Shown piece by piece: positions 1-10,180 of a DNA stretch of 12,301 nucleotides; position 1 is the stretch's first letter; each line of letters starts with the position of its first letter. The stretch is from NCBI GenBank assembly GCA_027382625.1, contig JAJKFJ010021410.1:1-12301 (forward strand). The letters run 5' to 3'. The notes below the pieces were generated by a model. It saw only the letters and a list, made by a program, of their open reading frames with translations. It had not been told where the DNA came from and ran no database searches. The DNA comes from Tetmemena sp. SeJ-2015 (taxonomy: Eukaryota > Ciliophora > Spirotrichea > Sporadotrichida > Oxytrichidae). A program made the translations under genes and the position numbers.

Positions 1-182
1 AGCAGATAGAGGAGTAACGCTAAATTATTATTTTTCTAGATGGGCCTCATGAGGTGGAGCAAATTACAAATCTCACAAAGGAATGAGGAACCTACCTTGA
101 AAAGAAATCTCTATTATTAATTTAGAAATTACTGATATTCTTGTCTCTTAGCATATTTTAACATCCTTTTAAGGCTTGAACT
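1..182. other. 3' flank of the minus-strand gene, no gene seen
   Basis: AT-rich sequence downstream of the TGA stop of the minus-strand gene. I see no coding frame, RNA gene, telomere repeat or clear terminator in it. Confidence 0.5.
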
Positions 183-911
183 TCAGAAGGCCTCAAAGTC
201 ATCTTCCTCAAAGTTGAACTTGATAGCTACTGGATCGATCCCTAATTTCTTAACAATATTGCTCATAGTGTTCCTATCACCTGTTTCCTATACCACTGGC
301 TACCTGCATAGTATCTCTTTTAGGAGATCTTAGCATCTCTCTCCATAGTACTTTTATTGGATCTTACTAACTCACTCTTTTCCAAGACCTTTCTCTAGCA
401 CTCTTCTGCCATTGCCTCACCCTCGCTTTTCTATTTCTCAGAAGATCTCTTATATCCATCTATGCATAATTTAGAATAAAATTCAAGAAAGAAAAGATAT
501 CTTACCAATGAAAGCTTCATTAGTTCTTGCATTCTGCCCTTTTCCTTGGTCAGTCCAATACCTCCTCCCCCTTAACCAAAAGCCTAGTTCAACTTAAATC
601 TCTTTTGACCTCTCATAATGCTTGATGTAGCCTATATTGAAGCAGCTAATTTATTGCCCCTCCGCTGGATTGAGCTGAAATCCCTGATCCTACGTCTAGC
701 TCCTCCAGAAATGAAGTTAAACGAGCGTTTTTTGTCTGCTAGGCAAACCTTTGGTTTTTTGGGAATTTGACTGGAGATGAGTTTGACTCATCAGTGGTTG
801 AACAATAGATATTATTGCAGAGGAGGTCGAAGGTTCGCTTGTGGCAAAAGGATCAGCAATTTGAAGTCTGTAACTGGGTATCTTATTGTTGTTACTGCAC
901 TTATTTATCAT
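183..911 (-). CDS. Hydrophilic protein of unknown function, interrupted by short IESs and an intron or IES
   Basis: I do not recognise the family. The stop is TGA (183-185), and TAA and TAG are read as Gln several times. The preferred model, 5' to 3' on the minus strand, is: a Ser/Thr/Pro-rich N-terminus (DPFATSEPSTSS); excision of 795-820; a segment with FLEELDVGSG; excision of 609-640; a Gly-rich stretch (GQGGGGIGLTKEKG); an intron or IES at 449-505; a charged, probably helical segment with EGEAMAEECQRKVLEKSE; excision of 284-306; and the acidic tail IKFNFEEDDFEAF. The product would be roughly 220 residues, with no signal peptide or membrane segment. The start at 911 is only the first ATG after an in-frame TGA, so it is uncertain. 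Between 506 and 911 a second frame is also free of TGA without any excision, but it is rich in Trp, Cys and AGG codons, so I think it is a shadow. It is divergent from the LeuRS gene. The 3' half is well supported; the 5' half is tentative. Confidence 0.55.
279..306 (-). other. Candidate 23-bp IES with pointer CAGGT
   Basis: On the minus strand CAGGT occurs at 302-306 and again at 279-283, 23 bp apart. Read through, the frame runs into a TGA just before the conserved-looking C-terminus. Removing one CAGGT plus the spacer joins RYYAG directly to DRNTMSNIVKK in one frame ending at the TGA at 183. A missing A in the AAA run near 284-286 would be an alternative explanation, because it too would fix the frame. 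Confidence 0.45.
449..505 (-). other. Intron (57 nt) or 45-bp IES
   Basis: On the minus strand GTAAG begins at 505. Acceptor AGs lie at 460-461 and 449-450; the second gives a 57-nt intron that keeps the frame from KLSL into RSSEKQK. The same stretch also contains a GATAT direct repeat (497-501 and 452-456, 45 bp apart) whose excision is equally in frame and adds VRYK. The canonical GTAAG favours an intron, but DNA alone cannot decide. Confidence 0.5.
605..640 (-). other. Candidate 32-bp IES with pointer TCAA
   Basis: Minus-strand TCAA at 637-640 and 605-608, 32 bp apart. The upstream frame (SSGGAINQLLQ) meets TGA inside the segment. Excision joins it to KRFKLNQAFGQGGGG. The pointer is short and the protein has no known homologue to check against, so chance is a real possibility. 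Confidence 0.35.
792..820 (-). other. Candidate 26-bp IES with pointer CTG
   Basis: Minus-strand CTG at 818-820 and 792-794, 26 bp apart. Excision joins a Ser/Thr-rich frame (EPSTSS) to DESNSSPVKFPKNQ, giving continuous low-complexity hydrophilic sequence. A 3-bp repeat of suitable phase is easy to find by chance, so this is the weakest of the IES calls. Confidence 0.25.
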
Positions 912-1424
912 TTTAAGTTTGCATTCCAGTTTGCAAAACCATTCAGAGCGAAAATTTTCGCTTCTTACTTTTCAGTGAAGATCAAACCTAAAGTGAAAAG
1001 GTTGATGATTATTGATATATCCTACACTACTATGGGTCAAAGACAATAGTTTCTCCGTCCTAAATGCTGATAGACTAAATAGTTGCTATGTCGTTGTATT
1101 CTCCATTCTCAAAGAATCAAGTTAAATTTAAATGCTCAGATTTTGTAAGAAGAATTTTTCTTTACTCTTAATTTGATTATATTTTCGATGCTAAATTCTT
1201 TTAGACCAATATATCTCTCTGAAAAGCGGAGTTTAAAAAAAATTGAAATGTAATTGGCAAGCAGATTTATAAAAGAGGGGCGTAGGTTAACTCATTATCA
1301 TAATTTATTGCTTACTAGCAATTTTAAAGCCCCCCTTACACTCAACTCTTAACTAAATTTCTCCCCTTAAAGGAAAATTTGCCCATCTTTTTTCTCACCT
1401 AATACGTACAAAAGTTACTTCACT
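912..1424. promoter_or_regulatory. Divergent 5' intergenic region
   Basis: About 510 bp between the tentative start of the minus-strand gene and the LeuRS start, AT-rich, with no coding frame I trust. It must contain the 5' flanks of both genes, but I cannot identify a TATA element or any specific motif. A 90-codon open frame at 777-1049 overlaps the minus-strand gene and shows no protein-like features. Confidence 0.4.
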
Positions 1425-4400
1425 ATGGAATCAACCCAAAAGCAGATTATTAAATAGGGTTATGATTTTATATATGGGAGATTTCCACTGAGGACAAACA
1501 GTAGAGTCGCAAGAGATTCGATCACCTAAGAGCAATTGAAAGAGAAATTAATGCAGTGCATCTCTAATAGAAGTTGGGAGAGGGACATCCTCTTGAGGGC
1601 TACTAGAACCTTTCAACCGAAGATAAAAACAAAGGAAAATTCTTCACTACTTTCCCCTACCCATACATGAATGGTCAACTCCATCTAGGTAAGTCAATCT
1701 TGCATTCATTCACTTAGCTTTAATTATGGCTCATATTAAATTTCTTACTGTATGAACTGCAAATACAAGAGCTTAGGAAGAATATCTTTTGCTTTAGCGG
1801 CAATTCAATCTAATGTTCACGCAATCATCTTGCTCCTATTAGATAAACCTTTCAACATCAATTTAAAAAGGATGAGGATATAGGTAAAGTTTTATTTAAT
1901 ATATAATTAATATTAGGTCATGCTTTCTCACTTTCAAAGTGTGAATTCTCAGCAAGATATCACAAGCAGACTGGTAAAAATGTGCTCTTCCCATTCGCCT
2001 TCCATTGCACAGGCATGCCAATTGAAGCCGCAGCTTTCAGACTTAGAAAAGAGATGGCAAGTGGAAAGACTAGAAACCCTCCCTTCGTCAAGGATCCCAG
2101 AACCCTAAGAAGAGCCTCCCAGGCCCACCCAATACGAAATTTTGATGGCATTGGACGTTCCTGAGGAAGAGATTCCTAGATTCGCTGATCCAGTTCACTG
2201 GCTTGAATACTTCCCACCTCAAGGAATGCAAGACTTGAAAGACTTCTGCACTTACACTGACTGGAGACGTTCCTTCATCACCACTGATAAGAACCCCTTC
2301 TATGACTCTTTCATCAGATGGCAGTTCAACACCCTTAAAAAGCAAGACAAGGTTAGATTTGGAAACAGACCTACTGTTTTCTCAGAGATAGATAACCAGC
2401 CATGCGCAGATCACGATAGATCAACTGGCGAGGGTGTTGGCCCTCAAGAGTATACTCTTATCAAGATCAAGTGCCTTGAGCTCCCAGCTAGCATGCAAGA
2501 ACAATTCGCAGGAAAGAATGTCTTCTTGGTGGCAGCAACTTTGAGACCAGAGACCATGTACGGCCAAACTAACTGCTATGTCCTACCTGAGGGTGAATAT
2601 GGTGTTTTTGAAATGCAGAATGATGAATACTATGTATGCTCTCAAAGATCTGCAAGAAATATGGCTTTCTAAAACTTGACAAAAGAGTCCCGCAAGTATC
2701 CTTTGAATTTAGTATAGAATGGATCGCTTTATTTTTCCTTGTCTTCACAAGGTTATGGGAACTGAGTTGATCGGCATTAAACTAAAGGCTCCCTTGGCTT
2801 CTTACGACTATGTTTACGCTCTTCCCATGCTCACCATCTCAATGAAAAAGGCAACTGGAATAGTCACCTCTGTCCCCTCTGACTCTCCAGATGACTATGC
2901 TGCCCTCAGAGATCTTAAGAACAAGAAAGCTCTTAGAGAGAAGTATAACATCACTGATGAGATGGTTCTCCCATTCGAGCCTGTGCCAATTATTGAAATC
3001 CCAGACCTTGGAAACTTGGCTGCTCCTAGATTGGTAGAAGAAATGAAAATTCAATCCTAAAATGACAAGGTCAAGCTTGCTGAAGCCAAGGACAAAGTTT
3101 ACTTGAAGGGATTCAATGAAGGAGTTATGCTCGTTGGAATTGGTCAGAATATGAAGGTAAAGGATGCTAAGCCAGTTGTTAAGAAGCAATTGATTGATGA
3201 TGGCTTGGCTTCTCTATACTTCGAGCCTGAGAATGAAGTCACCTCTAGATCAGGAGATGATTGCATCGTTGCTCTCTGCGATCAGTGGTTCTTGACCTAT
3301 GGAGAGGAGAACTGGAGAGAATTCGTCAAGGAACACGTCAAGTCCTCAAATTTCAATGCTTACAACCCTAAGACCCAACAAGAGTTTGAAGAGACACTTG
3401 ACTGGCTCAAAGAATGGGCTTGCTCAAGAACAAAGGGTCTTGGTACCAAGCTCCCTTGGGACACACAATTCTTGATTGAGTCTTTGTCCGACTCTACCAT
3501 CTACATGGCTTACTACACCGTGGCTCATTTGCTTCAAGGAGGAGTCCTCGATGGTTCTCAACCTGGTCCCCTAGGAATCAAGGTTGAAGACTTGACTGAC
3601 GAAGCTTGGGACTATATCTTCAAGAAGGGAGCTTATCCTGCTGGAAATGGCATTCCCGAGGAAGCACTTGCTCAACTCAGAAATGAATTTGAGTACTGGT
3701 ACCCTCTTGACTTGAGATCCTCCGGAAAGGATTTGATCAGAAACCATTTGACAATTAGCATATAGATTTCAATTTTGTGAGAGAGTATTCTCTATTTTTG
3801 AATGTCTCTTTACAACCATGCTGCTATCTGGGAAAACCACGAGAAGATGCCCCGCAGCTTCTTCTGTAATGGATGGATCTTGGTCAATGGAAAGAAGATG
3901 TCCAAGTCCGAGGGTAACTTCCGCACAGTTCGTCAGTGCATCAAAATTGTAGGAGTTGATCCCAACCCGTTTTGGGCCCTTTGATGAAAGGTGATTTCCT
4001 TGGAAGATGCAAACTTCGATGACAATTTAGCTAACTTTTCCCATCCTCAGACTCTTCGCCCTCGAAAAGGGATCACGAGGAAATTAAGAAAACTTTCCCC
4101 GCAGAGGGATTACTTCAGAAAAGCAAGGCAGTCGACTTGGGGGTTTCAAATCCTCGAAAATAACTCAACTACGCTATCGAAACAGACCACTGAGAGCTTA
4201 ACCCTTTAATGGCATTTTAAAGCAAAAAAAGACTAAATCTGAAATTTGGGAAGGGCAGAAATTCAAGCAGGCCCTTTTAACCCAGGATTTTTTCACTCTC
4301 CAATTGAAAGAAATTATTTTGATTGCAAGCAAGGAAAACTTAACCCATTCTTGGGTTGAAAAGACTTTCGAACTCAACTCATTCCCCCTTCAACCCTATT

Positions 4401-4829
4401 ACCCCTAATTAGTTTTTTTTCAATTTTCCCCCAAATTTTCTCTATTTGTTACAAGATTTCATTTGTCCCCTTTTATCAACGCTTTTAAAAACCTTTTCCC
4501 CAAAGGGTACCCCTGCTCCCCTTGATTGACCAGGGCGGGCCCAGTTTTTTCCCAAGCCTTTCAATTTCGGGAAAAGTTTCCGCAAGTCTTCGTTTTACAT
4601 GCGTTTTCAATAAAATGTAAAGAAGGGCAAGGGAAAAAGGGCAAAAGCACGGGGGAAAGAAGGGAGTTTTAAGGGCCCTTGCCTAAAGGGAGCTAAGCCA
4701 GCCACGGAAAACCCCCTCGGGCCCTTTGAGAACTGTGTTTCCCCTTTGTTCTCTCAATCCCCAGATTTAAAAGACGTCCTCGAGATTTCTCTCCCCTTTC
4801 GAATTTGTGGGCAAAAGTTTAAAGGGATT
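1425..4829 (+). CDS. LARS1: Cytosolic leucyl-tRNA synthetase (LeuRS), main body
   Basis: Class I aminoacyl-tRNA synthetase that charges tRNA-Leu with leucine in the cytosol. It is of the eukaryotic/archaeal type. In order: start ATG 1425 (MESTQKQ); [13 protein letters not shown] leading to the HIGH-type motif HLGH, split at 1688/1917; [19 protein letters not shown]; the CP1 editing domain with [12 protein letters not shown] (2538-2573) and [15 protein letters not shown] (2851-2895); [33 protein letters not shown]; and KMSKS (3895-3909). TAA at 2106, 2670 and 3058 and TAG at 1568 and 1604 are read as Gln; homologues have Gln at the 3058 position (KIQSQND). One extra C in the CCC at 2096-2098 shifts the frame. 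Three short candidate IESs and one intron or IES are listed separately. From about 3965 the frame breaks repeatedly, but the anticodon-binding and C-terminal part stays recognisable (EDANFDDN near 4005; a Lys/Gly-rich linker KKGKGKKGK near 4620). The rest of the protein lies at 11559-11816. Confidence 0.95.
1444..1483 (+). other. Candidate 35-bp IES with pointer AGATT in the LeuRS N-terminus
   Basis: AGATT occurs at 1444-1448 and 1479-1483, 35 bp apart. The frame of the LeuRS body, followed upstream, hits TGA at 1463-1465. The frame from ATG 1425 is offset from it. Removing one AGATT plus the spacer joins MESTQKQI to [19 protein letters not shown], the expected short N-terminal extension plus first helix. 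The spacer is very AT-rich. No GT-AG intron that I tried in this stretch gives the right phase. Confidence 0.7.
1565..1570 (+). other. In-frame TAA TAG read as Gln-Gln
   Basis: Two consecutive codons, TAA TAG, lie inside the frame that continues without interruption into [13 protein letters not shown]. With TAG at 1604 they show that both UAA and UAG are sense codons in this genome. Confidence 0.85.
1686..1918 (+). other. 228-bp intervening sequence in the HIGH motif: intron or IES
   Basis: The LeuRS signature HLGH is split. The sequence reads as a GTAAGT...TTAG intron (1689-1916). It also reads as a segment between TAGGT direct repeats at 1686-1690 and 1914-1918. Both models produce the same joined sequence (CAT CTA GGT CAT). 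At 228 bp it is much longer than the other short intervening segments here, so it could be a macronuclear intron that itself contains an IES. A second GTAAAG near 1883 would give a 34-nt minimal intron ending at the same acceptor. Confidence 0.75.
2096..2098 (+). other. +1 frame change in LeuRS (extra C)
   Basis: Upstream frame reads NPPFVKDP and downstream frame reads [14 protein letters not shown]. They join if one C of CCC is removed. No IES-like repeat is needed. A homopolymer miscall is the simplest explanation; a true frameshift allele or programmed +1 shift cannot be excluded from this sequence. Confidence 0.6.
2699..2751 (+). other. Candidate 37-bp IES with pointer TCCTT (alternative: 40-nt intron)
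   Basis: TCCTT occurs at 2699-2703 and 2736-2740, 37 bp apart. Excision gives [20 protein letters not shown], which aligns with known LeuRS sequences at this point without a gap and keeps the Pro. The alternative is a GT-AG intron at 2712-2751 (GTATAG...CACAAG), which also restores the frame but leaves the product one residue short and lacks the CLHK residues. I favour the IES. Confidence 0.65.
3753..3803 (+). other. Candidate 48-bp IES with pointer AAT
   Basis: AAT at 3753-3755 and 3801-3803, 48 bp apart. The segment preserves the frame but carries two in-frame TGA codons (3778 and 3799) in the middle of the catalytic core. It has no usable GT-AG pair. Excision gives NHLTMSLYNHA, equal in length to the conserved NHLSYYLYNH region just before KMSKS in other LeuRS enzymes. 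Confidence 0.75.
3965..4829 (+). CDS. LARS1: Frame-broken stretch of LeuRS (anticodon-binding and C-terminal part)
   Basis: Homology continues but in constantly changing frames. GVDP and then [11 protein letters not shown] follow KMSKS. Later come an [13 protein letters not shown] piece, [20 protein letters not shown] and [15 protein letters not shown] pieces, then KKGKGKKGK near 4620. Most breaks fall at runs of the same base (GGGCCCTTT, CCCC, GGGG), as if single bases had been duplicated. I read this as low-accuracy sequence rather than a decayed gene, because homology upstream and downstream is intact, but it may be either. Confidence 0.75.
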
Positions 4830-5125
4830 ACATTTTTATAGAATAATTAATTTTTTAAAAATTTTTTTGGGTATCCCCATATTAAAAATTTTCCTTAAAT
4901 TCAAAAGGTTTTTCATTTTTATAAAAATTGAGAATAATATAAAAATTTAAGAGAATTTAACCCTTCCTTCCCTTAAAATTTTTTTAATTTCTTACCGCTC
5001 ACAAATTTAATTGAGAAAAAAAAAAGGAAAGAAATTTTATAACTTTATTTTAAGAAAAAAAGTGAAAATTAATTTTAAAAAAAATTTGAATTTATTTGTT
5101 GTTTTTAAAAGGGAAAATTTTCCAT
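4830..5125. other. Outer left end of the inverted-repeat element
   Basis: Very AT-rich, no gene. Its first ~50 bp resemble, in inverted orientation, the last ~50 bp before 11560. The counterpart on the right side (11170-11560) is about 100 bp longer and better preserved. Confidence 0.4.
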
Positions 5126-5885
5126 TTACACGAACTTACTTAGTGGCTCAATGTCGATTTTGGGGGTGAAACGCTTCAAGTTTCTACTTGCCCACTTGTT
5201 CATATGGGAAAAGTAGAGGAAAAGAGGCTTGCATTTGAAAATTGGCGATTTGGGGTTTTTTAAACTCCCCCATTTTTTAAATTTTGCCCCTTGTTTGCAT
5301 TTGGGGTTATTCAAATCAAAATTTCCATATTTGCGCATACTATGATTCATTTTGCACAGGATTATGAATGGTGTTACATGCAGGACAGTGATTCATTTCG
5401 CGCAAATAGATTTTTTGCAGTGAAAGAGTGCGATCTCAATAAAAAGTCGAAGATTTTTCATCACCCTTTAATAATGATCGATTAAAGTTATAATCAATTA
5501 TAAGATATGATTTTAAGTTATAGCATTTTTTGGTTAATCATTTTTAAATTGGAGTGATAAAATCTTTTCGCATTTTGTTTTGAAAACGCACTTTTTTCAC
5601 TGAAAACTCTATTGCGCAAAGTCATCATTTGCTCCTGCATGCAAACTTTTTCATACCCCTTTTTAAACATAATACTATTTTTGGGCGCCCAGGCATGGGG
5701 TTATATAGAGTTTACAATGCAAACAATTGAAAACTTAAGAAAGGGTGGAGTGAAAATCCCTTATCGCATTTTTTATTGCAAGCCTTTTCCCCTCTTCCGA
5801 ATTTAACAAGTGCCAAGTAGAAATCATTCGAGGGAGCTTTTCAGGGCGCACATATCGCCTTTTAGCGCACTCAATAAGTTCCTTC
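5126..5885. repeat. Imperfect foldback palindrome A (~760 bp)
   Basis: The two halves are diverged inverted copies with the centre near 5505. Paired landmarks include TTACATGCAGG at 5374-5384 with CCTGCATGCAA at 5634-5644, and TCTACTTGCCCACTTGTT near 5180 with the inverse AACAAGTGCCAAGTAGAA near 5806. The outer ends GAACTTACTTAGTG and CACTCAATAAGTTC also pair. Palindrome B at 10418-11165 is a second copy. The short open frames in it (for example 5126-5350) are not protein-like. Confidence 0.8.
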
Positions 5886-6125
5886 AAGGGAAATCTTTTG
5901 CACTTTTCACCCACTTTTTTTCATTTCAAGTTTTATAATCATCATTTTCAAACCTTTTTATAGAGTTTAGTGAGTGACATAGAGAAAAATTTTAACCCAG
6001 TTTAAAAAGGGGTATTTTGTTTGTTTTTTTTAACCTTTCACTCCCCTTATCGCATTAATTTCGAGGGCGCCTCTGATGAAATTCCCCTTATTTCAGCGGG
6101 GAGATAGGGAAGCGCACTTGCTTTA
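5886..6125. repeat. Right extension of palindrome A, shared with both flanks of palindrome B
   Basis: The stretch with TTATCGCATTAATTTCGAGG and then GGGAAGCGCACTTGCTT recurs inverted upstream of palindrome B (AGCAAGTGCG at 10191-10200) and in direct orientation downstream of it (near 11310-11400). The matching piece left of A (4890-5120) is poorly preserved. Confidence 0.55.
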
Positions 6126-6674
6126 ATTTTTCTTTAAGGGAAAATGTTTGTATTGAATCTAGTTTCCCTTAAAGCCCATGCTAATGAACATTAGATGCTA
6201 TGGGTAATGTTACCTTTAGAGTTATTTTTTTCCTTTCGAAAATTTTTAAAATTTTAATTATTTTTTAATAAAAAAAAATTTTTAAAAATTTCTAACATTA
6301 ACTTTTTTCATATTTAACAATTTTATTTAAAAACTCCAACTTTTTATATGTTTTTTTAAAATTTCCCAAAAAGAAGAAATTAAAACCTAATTTTTAAGGC
6401 CTATTTTAATAAAACATTTCAAATCTTATTATTGATTAAAAATAATTTAAATTTAAAAAATTTTAAATAGCATAGTTTTCTATAATGAACTTTATCTGAT
6501 TACCATTCTGATACTTATCTTTTTCACTTACTATCTTTATAAAATAGTAATTTCCCTATTTTCAAAAAAGCTACTTAAAGTTTTAAATGATTTTAGTTTT
6601 GTTTACTTCTTATCATGCAATCTTTACTAATTTATAAACACATGGTTTTGCAATAGACTCAAAATGTTTTTTAA
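6126..6674. other. AT-rich part of the left arm, no gene
   Basis: Poly-A/T-rich sequence without a coding frame. The part from about 6520 (CTTACTATCTTTATAAAATAG) is matched in inverted orientation around 9690-9790, showing that it belongs to the inverted-repeat arm. Confidence 0.5.
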
Positions 6675-7013
6675 AAAAGTAGTCAAAACCCCCAGGAAAT
6701 TTTAAAATTCCAAAGTGTAAATTTTCCCAAAGGTAGCAAAATTCCAAAAGTAGTAAAAATTCCAAAGTAGTCAAAATTCCCAAAGGTAGAAAAAATTCAA
6801 AGAATTAAAAACCTTTAAAAACCCATTCTTCTCGTTAGTCTCTTGCTCAAATTGATAAAAGACTCTGCATTGAATATTCTTATTATTTATTTATAAGTTT
6901 ATAAAAATATAGTTTCCTATAAAGGATAAAATTAGGTAGTCAAAATTCCGGGTTAGTAAAATTTCCAAAGTATTTAAAAAATTTCCCCAAATTTAGTCAA
7001 AATTCAAAAATGG
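6675..7013 (+). repeat. 17-bp tandem-repeat clusters, left arm
   Basis: Degenerate units close to AAAGTAGTCAAAATTCC form two clusters (6675-6802 and 6933-7013) around a non-repeat core of about 130 bp. The clusters and the core are mirrored in the right arm at 9330-9648. Confidence 0.8.
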
Positions 7014-7113
7014 CTTAATAAATGATGTACTTTTTAAATATTCTAAAACTTTAAAGAAAAAAAAAATTTTATGATAACTTATTTTTGCACTTTTTGTAAA
7101 GTGAACTGAATAG

Positions 7114-8699
<1,586 letters not shown>

Positions 8700-8905
8700 A
8701 CCCCGTTAAATTCTTCCCAAATTTTCCCAAAAAACCTTAAATTTTGTTCCCAAAAAAAAAAGCCCCCAAATTAAAATTTGGTTTCCAAAAAAAACCCTTA
8801 AAATTTGTTCCAAAAAAAACTTAAAAATTGTTTTCCAAAAAAATTAAAAACCTAAATTATTCCTAAAAAACCTAAATTTTTTCCAAAAAAAAAAAAAAAA
8901 AAATT
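8700..8905 (+). repeat. Degenerate tandem repeat, period about 30 bp
   Basis: Successive units resembling CCAAAAAACCTTAAATTTTG, separated by variable A-runs, with about five to six copies. Copy borders are blurred by homopolymer length changes. Confidence 0.55.
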
Positions 8906-9329
8906 TCAAAAAAAATTTTTCCCCCTTACCTTTTAAAAAAAATCCAAATTTTTTTCATTTGGAAAACCCTTTAACGTTTCTTTTTTAATTTAAACTTTCT
9001 CCCGCCCTTTTTCCCTCCAAAATTTTTTAAAAAAATTTTTTATTAAAAAAATTTTTTAACCTTAAAATTTACCGTATTATTAAAAAATTATAATTTAATT
9101 TTAAATTTGTTTTAAACCCGATTTTAAGAAAATGGGAAAAATTCTTTAACTAATGCTTTATCATTTGTCTTATAATCAAAATGTTAAATATTCTATTCAT
9201 TCCCCTGAGCAATAATGCAAAAGGGGTTTAAGGATGACTACTTAGAAAATTTTCCCTTTTTTATTTTTTTAGAAAAGATTTTTAAAGATAACATACATTT
9301 AAATTAAGCCTTTTTTGAATTTTTCATTT
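8906..9329. other. Inner right part of the element, no gene
   Basis: AT-rich. From about 9190 outward it matches the left arm inverted: AATTCAAAAATGGCTTAAT near 7000-7018 pairs with ATTAAGCCTTTTTTGAATT near 9303-9321. The stretch 8906-9189 has no visible partner and lies opposite the poly(T)/poly(A) tract. Confidence 0.5.
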
Positions 9330-9648
9330 GGAATTTTTTTACTACCCGGGAATTTTTTTTGGATTTCACCTGGAATTTTTACTACTTTTTTCAATTTTTT
9401 CTATAAAATTTATATAGGCTATCATTTTTATAAACTTTGCTATAATGAATAAACGAAAAGGATAGTTTTATCATAGAGCATAAATAACGAAAAAGTTTTT
9501 TTGAAGGGTTTTAAGTCGCTTTGGGAAATTTTACTATTTGGAATTTTTACTACTTTGGGGAAATTTTTACTACCTTTTTAATTTTGACAAACCCCGGGAA
9601 TTTTTACTTCTTTGGAATTTTTAACTACCCGGGTTTTTTTACTAATTT
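9330..9648 (-). repeat. 17-bp tandem-repeat clusters, right arm (inverted)
   Basis: Units close to GGAATTTTTACTACTTT, the reverse complement of the left-arm unit, in two clusters (9330-9391 and 9521-9648) around a core of about 129 bp. The core contains the inverse of the left-core TTTATAAAAATATAG region. Sizes and order mirror the left arm almost base for base. Confidence 0.8.
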
Positions 9649-10180
9649 TTTAAAAAATTGTTTAAATCTATTTTATACCAGTTTTACTTTGTATGAATTT
9701 CATTAAAAAATTTAAACAACAACTAATTTTAAAACTCCAATTTTTGTGAAAGATAAATTCTTTTATAGAAAAAATGTAAGAAGGGGGATAAGTTTCTAAA
9801 AGAAAAACAAAAAATTCATAATTTGAAAGGGAGGATTTAAAATATACAACTTTTAAACTTTTGGGTTGACTTAAAACATATTTGGGAATGAATTGCAAAT
9901 TTAAAACTGGCCCGAAAAAACATAGGCTTCTTAAATTTGGGATTCTGGTTGGGAAAGAAAATGGAATATAAAAAGGAGTTTTTAAATAATTTTTAAAATA
10001 AATAAGTTTTAAAAAAATTTGTAATTTAAATGAATTGATTTTGTCATTTTTAGAAAATTAAATTTTTTTAAAAAAGCAGGAAAAATTAACTCTAAGAGTA
10101 GAAATAAATAAGGGCATTTTAATGTTGCAAAATTTGCATGGGTCATTAAGGAAACGAGAGGTTCAAAAACATATTAAAAC
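9649..10180. other. AT-rich part of the right arm, no gene
   Basis: Counterpart of 6126-6674 in inverted orientation, with no coding frame. A 76-codon minus frame at 9668-9898 is AT-driven and has no counterpart frame in the left arm. Confidence 0.45.

Noticed and set aside
777..1049. Plus-strand 90-codon open frame
   Set aside because: It overlaps the minus-strand gene, shows no conserved pattern and is rich in aromatic and Lys residues, as expected from AT-rich DNA.
2088..3189. Minus-strand open frames of 85 and 116 codons
   Set aside because: They lie antisense to strongly conserved LeuRS coding sequence and are shadows.
3756..3803. Intron reading of the 48-bp segment
   Set aside because: A GT donor exists inside it but no AG acceptor precedes the conserved LYNHA sequence.
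6675..7013. CRISPR array
   Set aside because: The units are contiguous degenerate tandem repeats without unique spacers, and the genome is eukaryotic.
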